From: Bacteroidota bacterium
GTDB taxonomy: Bacteria > Bacteroidota > Bacteroidia > Bacteroidales > JACABE01
DNA: 41,561 bases
Direction of reading: 5' to 3'
Assembly (NCBI GenBank): GCA_013377005.1
Contig: JACABE010000033.1
Coordinates: 1-41,561 of the forward strand
This document shows positions 34,141 through 41,561 of the stretch, piece after piece. Positions within the stretch are counted from its first letter, which is position 1. Each line of letters opens with the position of its first letter. The position numbers and the translations under genes are program-made. The notes under the pieces were generated by a model. It was not told the origin of the DNA, searched no databases, and saw only the letters and a list, made by a program, of their open reading frames with translations.

Positions 34141-35574
34141 TTATTCTTTCACAAATTTACCGCTTATTACTTTTGCTTTGTCATTTATTAGTTGAAAATA
34201 ATACATGCCTCGTTGAAAGCTTTCGATGTTGAGTGTAGTATTGGATGTAATTAGTTTCTTTTGCAATACTATTTGCCCGATGGCATTGAAGATTCTTAAT
34301 TTAAAATCTTTGAACATACCGGTATTAAACGTAATGGAGTTGATGGTTGGGTTGGGATAAACCTTTACATTTTCTTTTTCCACTTCGTTAATACCTACCG
34401 ACAAGCCATGTATGCGTATGATAGGATTTACATGTACTCCATTATAATGTGTAAAATAACCCATTACATAATAGGTATCGTTTGTGCCTTTTACTATACT
34501 AAGAACATAAGGGGTACCATTAAGAAATACACTATCAATATCTTGTCCGTTAAAATAAGCCGTATCTATATAGCCATTTGCATCTGTTTTAACAATGTTG
34601 TTACGTGTATAACCTTGGTATTGAGTAAATCCACCACCTATTAAATAAGCTCCATCTGTAGTTGGACATATACTACTTACGCCATAAGATACATCATTTA
34701 CCGAATTAAAATTATTAAAGGTTGAATCCAATGAGCCATCTAAATTTAATCTAACAATGTACAAAGTTGATGGATAATTAATGATATTAAAAAATGCACC
34801 AACAATTATTTTCCCATCATTTTGAACATAGAGCGGGCGTGGACTCCCTCCTGTAAAAATTGACTTGAACGTAGTATCTATATTTCCCAACGTATCTATC
34901 CTGCACATTCGGTTGATTTGGGTGCTATCATACCTTGTAAATCCATGCATCGCACTTCCGCCATATAATAATAATTTATCGGATGAGTACTTTACAACTC
35001 CAAATACATAGCCATTTGGACTGTGTTTGAAATTAGTATCAACAGTTCCGTCAGAAAAGAACTTCATAAACCAGCGTTTTTTATTGCTTTCGATATTGCA
35101 GATTGAGTCAGTACCCACCAGCATGCTACCATCAGAGAAAATATAAGGCTGATAAAACCCATGACATATATTGCCTCGCCAAACATTGTTGATCCATGCA
35201 GTATCTGCATTTTGCCCATAATAAGTAAATTTACCAAGTGAGCCAGATGTAGCAAACAATATATACTCATTATTCAAATGCTTAACATAACCAATTCTTT
35301 CTGATGCTCCGCTACCCATAAATTGCCAAGTATTATCAAGACTGCCATCTTCATATATTCTGAGTACATCGGATATATTATGGATTCCGTCCCAAAATGA
35401 ACCATAAATCATCATTTTACCATCCTGTTCATAATTTGATCCACGAATTTCTCCTCCAATTCCACCAAAATTAAAAGTGTAATTTACATTAAAAGTAGTA
35501 TCTAATGAAAAAGGTTGAGCAAATATATTAGAACCAAATAAAACTGAAATCACAAATATTAGAATACACTTCAT
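34141..35574 (-). CDS. Secreted protein with delta-60 repeats and T9SS C-terminal domain (paralogue B)
   Basis: Secreted protein of 477 residues, paralogous to the gene at 32407-33810 over its whole length, with the same repeats (LNLDGSLDSTF, DTLGNIDTTF, FSDGTVDTNF, YEDGSLDNTW) and the same ISDGSML-type blocks. Signal peptide about 1-19 ending IFAQ. The T9SS sorting domain (about 405-477) ends GKFVKE. A block of 129 bases (34147-34275) is identical to 32413-32541 in paralogue A, while the rest is less similar, so the sorting domain looks homogenised. Start ATG at 35574 with a -7 box just upstream. Ligand unknown. Confidence 0.82.
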   Translation of the reverse strand: MKCILIFVISVLFGSNIFAQPFSLDTTFNVNYTFNFGGIGGEIRGSNYEQDGKMMIYGSFWDGIHNISDVLRIYEDGSLDNTWQFMGSGASERIGYVKHLNNEYILFATSGSLGKFTYYGQNADTAWINNVWRGNICHGFYQPYIFSDGSMLVGTDSICNIESNKKRWFMKFFSDGTVDTNFKHSPNGYVFGVVKYSSDKLLLYGGSAMHGFTRYDSTQINRMCRIDTLGNIDTTFKSIFTGGSPRPLYVQNDGKIIVGAFFNIINYPSTLYIVRLNLDGSLDSTFNNFNSVNDVSYGVSSICPTTDGAYLIGGGFTQYQGYTRNNIVKTDANGYIDTAYFNGQDIDSVFLNGTPYVLSIVKGTNDTYYVMGYFTHYNGVHVNPIIRIHGLSVGINEVEKENVKVYPNPTINSITFNTGMFKDFKLRIFNAIGQIVLQKKLITSNTTLNIESFQRGMYYFQLINDKAKVISGKFVKE

Positions 35575-35587
35575 TTCTTTTTTTTTA

Positions 35588-35595
35588 CAAATATA
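35588..35595 (-). promoter_or_regulatory. Putative -7 box for paralogue B
   Basis: Minus-strand TATATTTG matches TAnnTTTG, 14 bases before the ATG. It lies immediately after the terminator hairpin of the upstream long gene. Confidence 0.45.
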
Positions 35596-35632
35596 TAAAA
35601 AACAGCAGCATAAATATATATCTATGCTACTG
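35596..35632 (-). terminator. Terminator of the 1710-residue gene
   Basis: Hairpin with arms AACAGCAGCATA (about 35600-35611) and TATGCTACTGTT (about 35622-35633), one internal mismatch, followed on the minus strand by TTTTTT. It lies just beyond the stop codon of the long T9SS gene. Confidence 0.7.
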
Positions 35633-35642
35633 TTTTATGTTT

Positions 35643-38600
35643 TTATTTATTGATTATCACTTTACCATTGCCAAGTTGTTCATTATCTGTCTTAATTTCA
35701 TACAAATAAATACCTTTATTAATGGTTCGTGTATCCCATATCCATTGTCCTCTTATGGTAGTAATGGTTTTTTGTGTAATAGATTTCCCGTTTATATCAG
35801 TAATATTAAGTTCGGCATTGCCTTTTAATAATGGCAGTTCCCAGCTAAATGCAACGTAAACGTTGGCAGGGTTAGGTGTAGCCGTTATTTTATTATACGC
35901 CGAGTTTATTACTTCTTTAGCCGTTTTTTCGGGTTTGGTAAATTTTAATTGCTCACCTTCGCCTTCGGCAGGTAAATAATCAACACATAACTGATAGCCA
36001 AAGCACAAAATATTTTGTGCTAACACCGAAGAACGACCGGTATTATTATTGGCAATTTGTTGCAATGTTTCAATATCATTGTCTTTTAATTGCATAATAT
36101 TTTTACCACTTTCAGCAATACTACCTCTAAATTCTGCATAATTCTTAAAATTCAAATGTTCTGCTTGTTGTTCTTTGGATAGTTTGAATAAATCAGGAAT
36201 TTGATTTAGATAATAAGATGCATTGTCAAACTCATTGCTTTCGATATGGCTTTCGGCAAGCGAATAATAATCGGACAAACTACCACGACGTGTTAACCAG
36301 TTTCGTGCTTCGTTTTTGTTGGGAATACTATCCAACATAGTGTTGGCAATTAATACATCGGAAATAAAAGCCATTTGCGAACTCACATTTGCCAAACTTG
36401 CTTCAAGCAGGCTACGGGAAGTTTTGGCTTCCCAATTGGCAACAATTAAATCGAGCATATATTGGGGTAAAGGATTGGGGATTTTTTTGCCCAAAAAATC
36501 GATAAACTCTTTGTTGCGTGTACCGTCAGGATTTGCCAGACAAATTTCCAATAGCATGGCTTGTGGTAAAATACCTTTCATGGCTACTCCGCGCAATACT
36601 TCTTCTGACAAATAAGGCGAGGCATCAATCAACTTAGCCCTGAGATCCCATGAGCCTTGCGACCAGCTCATTTCTATTTTTTGCAATAAAGCATTGGTAT
36701 TGCCCCCATCTACCAGGCTGTTGTAATTGTACAACAAATTCAGATAGCTGGCTTCTTTGGTTGTGTATTGAGATGAAAGATCTGCTTTGTCTGCAACATT
36801 CAATTGTGCAAAATAGCCATTGGAAGGACAGGTATTTTTAATGTCTGCCACCTCAATTTGTACAAAAACAGGGGTGTAATCCAAGGGTTGTGTGAGCCCC
36901 ACAGTATAAAGATATTTGATGGTAGCACCCGAATTGTTTTCGATATCATTGCCAGTGTGCGAAAACTCATTGCCTGCCGAAACCGAAGGTGTGGCAGGAG
37001 GTGTAGCGGGATTCCCCTGATAATAACGGATACCATCATTTGAACCACCCAAAGACTTTATTGAAATATCATTGGTATTATCAGCATGTTTGTTGCACAA
37101 TAGTTGCAATCCTGAAAAATCATTGGAACCTTTGTTATTCCCCTCTGCTCTTTCTGCCACAGCAAGCCCCTGAGATGTGTTTTTGTAAACCTGATTGTTT
37201 AAGTCATCGCTGTTTACAACGTATATCCCAAAAGTGTTTGTAATAGCGTTAGAAAATGGCTGCAAACTGTTTTCTTCAATTCGAAAACTTTTTGTAAGGT
37301 TAGTAATAATTCCTGTAGGATGAAAAAATGGAGGAATACTAGCTATAGAATTATTTCCAATCAAAAACTCCGATCTATTTACCCATGGATTGAATAACCC
37401 ATCGTATTGTACCCCTTTTACATTTTCGTTAAAAACAGCATCTTGTACTTTAACTATATTTAATGTACCGGAAGCCTTGGCATGTACTGCGGTGTTAAAT
37501 CCTTTAAATTCAGATTTGGCTAAATGTGCTGAAGGACAAGGTTGCCCGTACTGTAAAATATCTTTGCAAGTTCCGCAAACAGTATATCCTGCATCCAATG
37601 AATAAATGGCTTTATTGTTTGATAAGCTATATTCTTTATTACTTTGTTCATTAAAAAATCTACAAGTGGTAAAATTTACGCCGTTTACATCCCAAAGGGT
37701 AACATGAGAGGAAAAAGGATTGCTGCTACCACCGCGATAATTATCATCTACTTTAAAAGTGCAATTGGTAAAACTACTTTCGTTACGATAAATATTGCCA
37801 TTAGGAGCTTTGTTTTGATACTTCATAAATTCAACCGAACGACGGTTGTTTAAGAACGTAGCCCCATTAGCATCTACAATGCCTCCCATAGAAGTCCAGG
37901 TAGGATCATCTGGATTCCAAAGTCTGATGGCTTCTTCTGCATGTTCAATAGTACCTCCATTTATTTGAATAATACCTTGATTAGGATCAGAAAATGAAGA
38001 TTCTTGCTGTTGGTTACTGTTACCCCATACTTCAACACCTTGCCACATATGATCACCGCAAGCACTGGATAATTTACCTCCATCAATAAAAAGCTTACCA
38101 CCTTGCTTAACAATGATTTTACAATTTTCGCTTAAATATATATTGTTTCTAACAGTTAGTGTGGCGTTTCCTTCTATTTCAATGTTTTGATAAATACGTT
38201 TCGGCAAATCCCAAGACGTATTTGTGTTTATAGTAAGTGTGTTTGCCATATATTGGCATGGCAAATCAGATTCCCAGATTCCTCTTCCAAAAGTAGAAAC
38301 ACGGATCTTATTTTTGCGATAATTAAATTCAATATCTGTCACAATACAAGCAGCCATATTGTTTCTGTATGATTGCCAATAATTCCCTGTAAAAGTACTA
38401 TTATGATAAAAAACACCCATATCATTTGCCACAAATATTTCATTTAAAGGACTCCCCTTTAATAATTTAATACAATTGATAGGTAAATTGGGTAAGCCAG
38501 ATGATACATCAACCCAAGTAATACTTGTTCCAGCTAAGTCAGCATTATCTGTAAGTAATATTCTTTCTGTAGGATTTGCTTCATTATAACTAAACCCACC

Positions 38601-40775
38601 AAAACCAACCCATATTTTTTGGGGATTGTCCGCAGCAACAGCTATTGAAGTGATTCTGTTTTTTTTTCCTACATTTAATTTGGCTGTAATATCTTTCCAA
38701 GTTGTACCCCCATTATTTGTCATAAATAATCTTAGAATAGGATTATCAATGCTATCAAAAGCAACATAGATATAATTAGGATTTGAGGGTGCAATTGCAA
38801 TTCGTTTAATGCAATTTGTAGAACTCATACCTGCAAAACTGCCAAAATCTGAAATCTTCTGAAAACTATTCCCATTATCAGTAGATTTCCATACATTTTG
38901 CCTGCCATTATATACAGTATTTGGATTAATAGGGTCAAATACAAAAGGTGCATCTCTTAATGCCATTTCATTTGTTAAATTATTAGTTGATGTCGATAAA
39001 TCTCCATTCAAAACAGTAAAATTAAAATTAGAAGTCTTACATAATACATTTCCATTATCGCCAAATTTGGCATTATAAGCAACCGAAGGATGTAAATCAT
39101 TAAAATAATAATCATATCCATCAACCGCCCCAAAATTTGTCCATTTATCATTAACATAAATCCAGAATCCATTATCTTGTACTCCCCCTCCAATGTAATC
39201 GTGTTCATTATTTTCAAAGTTGCCTAAACCATAAAATTGAGAAATTGCAAGACCTTCACCGTTTATTGAGTTAAAGTTTATTCCTTTGTCTGATGATAAA
39301 TCAATACCTCCATCGGTACCTAATAATACAGTATAAGAATTGCTATTTTGATTATAGACAGATATTAAAGCTCTATTGTCAACATGATTTTGATCACCTA
39401 CAGGTTGCATATTTACGGGAATAGTAGGATCATAACGTGAAACTGATAAGCCTCCAAGTAATGTTGTACAAAAGGAAGGATATGGAGAATTATCTTTTGG
39501 TATAATAATAAATTCATTACACCATTCATCCCATTTATTGTTCAGCATTGAATAAAGAGTTGCAATATAATTTGTATTATTAATAGTTTTAATTTTTACT
39601 TCCTGTCCCCCAACACCATATGCAATAAAGACTATATTTTGAATTTTATTATCTGTTGCAAGTTTGACAAAAGGAATATACATAGCTGGATTGTCTGAAT
39701 ATTGTATTTGAGTCCAAGTGATATTTGAAATATTGGAATTGTTTGCATCTAATGTTTTATAAACTTGAGCCGGGTCAATAGTAATTGTTCCATTATTATT
39801 AACTGTATAAAATCCATTCGTTGAAAGAACCAAGGTATTTATTTCTCCAGGTGGTATTGCAATATCAATAACTGATTTTCTGTAAGAAAGATTAGGCAAA
39901 TATTGCGAACCATCAAATATTTTATCAGCAGAAAGAAAACCATCCGTTGTTCTATAAACATCTTTCCCTACTGTTGCATAAATAATATTCGTATTCGTAT
40001 TAATGGGGTTAATTATTATTTTTTTAATTAATAAATCTCTATGCCAAGGGTCTGTACTTGCAATGCAAGTACTTTGCCATGTTTGACCTCCATCGGTTGA
40101 TTTTAAAATACCAATATCATAGCAACTTCCTATAACTCCATTTTCAAATCCGGTTCCAATATAAATTTCATTGTGATTGTTTGGATTAACAGCAATAGCC
40201 TCTACACCGATATTCATAATTCCATAGCTATCTGTAATATTTGTCCAGTGTTGCCCTTTGTCTGTTGTTTTCCATAATCCCGAAGCATTAGTACCAGCCA
40301 AAATATAGTTGATATTATTTGGGTCAGCCCAAATACTCGTTACCAAACCCATACATGATTTACTTCCGCCCTGATTATCTTTATCGTTAGTAGGTCCTAA
40401 TAATTTCCAATTTGATTGATCATTGCTAGATAAATATTGCTGTTTGTTTTGTAAATAATAATTCATGGCTTGTGTTAAATGGTAAAAATTACCATTTATT
40501 GTATCTGTATCATCCACCCTATCGCTCCAAAATGTTTTCCATCTTTGCAAAAATTTATAGCCACTACCTTTAGTAGTATCTAGTCCTGGATGGTTATTAT
40601 AATAAGTTTCTGCTTTTTGTTTTATTTTATAAAAATCCGAAGAAGTACTATTTGTTTCTCTTCTCCAATACGAATTTGAGTCTGGATTAATTAAACTTTG
40701 TGCAAAAATTGAATTGTTCAAAAGGAATACAATAATTATTATTCCATAGATAAAATTGTTAGTTGTTTTTTTCAT
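35643..40775 (-). CDS. Very large secreted Asp-box/beta-helix protein with T9SS C-terminal domain
   Basis: Secreted or surface protein of 1710 residues. Signal peptide about 1-26, ending IFAQ. The N-terminal half (about 130-840) is a sialidase/sortilin-like beta-propeller with Asp-box units: GLWKTTDKGQHW (about 168), ILKSTDGGQTW (about 223), VWKSTDNGNSF (about 630) and NNGGTTWKDI (about 690). A right-handed beta-helix-like segment follows (about 845-1290), with repeats of the IEIEGNATLTV and GGKLFIDGG kind and a Cys-rich stretch (VCGTCKDILQYGQPC). A helical region is at about 1340-1600. The T9SS sorting domain (about 1630-1710) has TPNPAN and ends with NGKVIINK. Asp-box propellers bind proteins or glycans, but no active-site residues can be assigned. 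A strong promoter with a 300-base leader lies upstream. Confidence 0.85.
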   Translation of the reverse strand: MKKTTNNFIYGIIIIVFLLNNSIFAQSLINPDSNSYWRRETNSTSSDFYKIKQKAETYYNNHPGLDTTKGSGYKFLQRWKTFWSDRVDDTDTINGNFYHLTQAMNYYLQNKQQYLSSNDQSNWKLLGPTNDKDNQGGSKSCMGLVTSIWADPNNINYILAGTNASGLWKTTDKGQHWTNITDSYGIMNIGVEAIAVNPNNHNEIYIGTGFENGVIGSCYDIGILKSTDGGQTWQSTCIASTDPWHRDLLIKKIIINPINTNTNIIYATVGKDVYRTTDGFLSADKIFDGSQYLPNLSYRKSVIDIAIPPGEINTLVLSTNGFYTVNNNGTITIDPAQVYKTLDANNSNISNITWTQIQYSDNPAMYIPFVKLATDNKIQNIVFIAYGVGGQEVKIKTINNTNYIATLYSMLNNKWDEWCNEFIIIPKDNSPYPSFCTTLLGGLSVSRYDPTIPVNMQPVGDQNHVDNRALISVYNQNSNSYTVLLGTDGGIDLSSDKGINFNSINGEGLAISQFYGLGNFENNEHDYIGGGVQDNGFWIYVNDKWTNFGAVDGYDYYFNDLHPSVAYNAKFGDNGNVLCKTSNFNFTVLNGDLSTSTNNLTNEMALRDAPFVFDPINPNTVYNGRQNVWKSTDNGNSFQKISDFGSFAGMSSTNCIKRIAIAPSNPNYIYVAFDSIDNPILRLFMTNNGGTTWKDITAKLNVGKKNRITSIAVAADNPQKIWVGFGGFSYNEANPTERILLTDNADLAGTSITWVDVSSGLPNLPINCIKLLKGSPLNEIFVANDMGVFYHNSTFTGNYWQSYRNNMAACIVTDIEFNYRKNKIRVSTFGRGIWESDLPCQYMANTLTINTNTSWDLPKRIYQNIEIEGNATLTVRNNIYLSENCKIIVKQGGKLFIDGGKLSSACGDHMWQGVEVWGNSNQQQESSFSDPNQGIIQINGGTIEHAEEAIRLWNPDDPTWTSMGGIVDANGATFLNNRRSVEFMKYQNKAPNGNIYRNESSFTNCTFKVDDNYRGGSSNPFSSHVTLWDVNGVNFTTCRFFNEQSNKEYSLSNNKAIYSLDAGYTVCGTCKDILQYGQPCPSAHLAKSEFKGFNTAVHAKASGTLNIVKVQDAVFNENVKGVQYDGLFNPWVNRSEFLIGNNSIASIPPFFHPTGIITNLTKSFRIEENSLQPFSNAITNTFGIYVVNSDDLNNQVYKNTSQGLAVAERAEGNNKGSNDFSGLQLLCNKHADNTNDISIKSLGGSNDGIRYYQGNPATPPATPSVSAGNEFSHTGNDIENNSGATIKYLYTVGLTQPLDYTPVFVQIEVADIKNTCPSNGYFAQLNVADKADLSSQYTTKEASYLNLLYNYNSLVDGGNTNALLQKIEMSWSQGSWDLRAKLIDASPYLSEEVLRGVAMKGILPQAMLLEICLANPDGTRNKEFIDFLGKKIPNPLPQYMLDLIVANWEAKTSRSLLEASLANVSSQMAFISDVLIANTMLDSIPNKNEARNWLTRRGSLSDYYSLAESHIESNEFDNASYYLNQIPDLFKLSKEQQAEHLNFKNYAEFRGSIAESGKNIMQLKDNDIETLQQIANNNTGRSSVLAQNILCFGYQLCVDYLPAEGEGEQLKFTKPEKTAKEVINSAYNKITATPNPANVYVAFSWELPLLKGNAELNITDINGKSITQKTITTIRGQWIWDTRTINKGIYLYEIKTDNEQLGNGKVIINK

Positions 40776-41082
40776 AGTTCTAAATTGTTTTATTTACTTT
40801 GTAATTTTTTATATTCAATTAATTATGATTAAATTTATGGCTACAACGTATTTAAGTTGCAGCCACAGTCAGCGTAAATAATACCAATAAGCTATACTTG
40901 CAAATAAAAGTATTTTATTTATTGTTGTGATTTTTGTAACGATATATCTATTAAAAGCCATAAAGAACAACAACAAAAGAAAAATACCATAAAAAGCACA
41001 AATCCAATTGAAAACAATTACAATACTACAGTATATTTCAAGCATAATTATTAAAATATTTACATTTTATAAAAACGATACC

Positions 41083-41112
41083 AAAGATACATTACGAAAC
41101 AAGCGAATGCAA
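41083..41112 (-). promoter_or_regulatory. Promoter of the 1710-residue T9SS gene
   Basis: Minus-strand TTG (41110-41112) is followed after 19 bases by TATCTTTG (41083-41090), the best -33/-7 pair of the window. Transcription would start near 41076, giving a leader of about 300 bases before the ATG at 40775. Confidence 0.55.
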
Positions 41113-41292
41113 GTAATATGACATCTTCGTGACATTTAAATGATATCGTGATATTTATTTTTTACTTTTATCTGATTTTCAGATGCTTAATTTTTTCGTG
41201 TTTGTGATATTTTTGTATGCTTTTACAAAGCATTGTGATGCTATTTTTGCACACTTCTGTTTTTGAGATATTTAGATTTTCTGGCGTAAATC

Positions 41293-41330
41293 ATATTTTT
41301 GTGGCATCGTGATATTTTTGTGGTATCGTA
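41293..41330. repeat. Two 19-bp direct repeats
   Basis: ATATTTTTGTGGCATCGTG (41293-41311) is followed directly by ATATTTTTGTGGTATCGTA (41312-41330), two differences. Looser copies of the core (GTGATATTT) occur at 41148 and 41204. Non-coding. Confidence 0.65.
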
Positions 41331-41561
41331 GTACTCATTTTTTTATAATTCACTACAATTATGATAGTTGTATTTTTTCTATAAATTGCATTTTTGTCAG
41401 ATTTTTATACCCCATTTTTACATTTCACTGGTTTTGTGTGATTTAATATTTGATGCGTCAGTGTGGTTTTTTGGAATTATAGAATTTATGCGGTTTAATA
41501 ATAAACTTTTAGTACATGACAAAAACATATAATAATTTGAATTACAAACATATATGTTAAT

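Larger units (their letters stand above)
40776..41561. other. Intergenic tail with promoter and degenerate repeats
   Basis: The 786 bases to the window end contain no ORF that I would accept. The left 300 bases form the leader of the long T9SS gene. A good minus-strand promoter lies at 41083-41112, and 41125-41330 holds degenerate 18-19-bp direct repeats of GTGATATTTTTGT type, including two neat 19-bp copies at 41293-41330. The final 230 bases are AT-rich with nothing recognisable. Confidence 0.6.

Noticed and set aside
35643-40775. Sialidase activity for the 1710-residue protein
   Set aside because: Asp boxes alone do not show catalysis; the Arg triad and other sialidase residues are not identifiable.

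Overview
The window is chromosomal DNA of a low-GC member of the Bacteroidota. Four things point there: promoter-like boxes of the TAnnTTTG type with few Shine-Dalgarno sequences, secreted proteins ending in type IX secretion (T9SS) C-terminal domains, FtsZ and PASTA-type FtsI of the Bacteroidota form, and a Bacteroidota-type EF-G paralogue. The genes fit an anaerobic or facultative Bacteroidales-like lineage, but species cannot be named from sequence alone.

Layout. (1) 1-1551: the right end of an integrated element. A large serine recombinase with a damaged or missing N-terminus reads into the 3' half of a tRNA-Asn(GTT) gene. (2) 1683-4946: a PfkB-family sugar/nucleoside kinase and a divergent EF-G-like GTPase. 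(3) 4989-7407, minus strand: a three-gene operon of a PlsC-type O-acyltransferase, a GNAT-type N-acyltransferase (together resembling GlsA/GlsB glycine-lipid synthesis) and the ribosome-assembly GTPase EngB. (4) 7695-24259: the division and cell wall (dcw) cluster mraZ-rsmH-ftsL-ftsI-murE-mraY-murD-ftsW-murG-murC-ftsQ-ftsA-ftsZ plus a YqeY-like gene, preceded by an array of MraZ boxes. It makes and polymerises meso-DAP peptidoglycan precursors and builds the division ring. murF and ddl are absent. (5) 24374-29849: a diacylglycerol/undecaprenol kinase, a GlcNAc-kinase-like ATPase, recX and mqnE (futalosine menaquinone route) in one minus-strand pair, glutamine synthetase and D-aminoacyl-tRNA deacylase. 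(6) 29850-41561, accessory: a 21-bp tandem repeat array, an unrecognised 250-residue protein with an internal duplication, four T9SS cargo proteins (two of them recent paralogues with delta-60 repeats, one a 1710-residue Asp-box/beta-helix protein), a relic T9SS domain and a REP-like inverted-repeat element.

The core genes (2-5) are ordinary in content. The points most worth a second look are the MraZ-box array with an adjacent perfect palindrome, the degenerate guanine-specificity motif of the EF-G paralogue, the lysine-rich tail of FtsI, and the accessory block with heptad-coding minisatellite, unknown duplicated-domain protein, and signs of recombination among T9SS C-terminal domains. No CRISPR array, complete insertion sequence or rRNA is visible.
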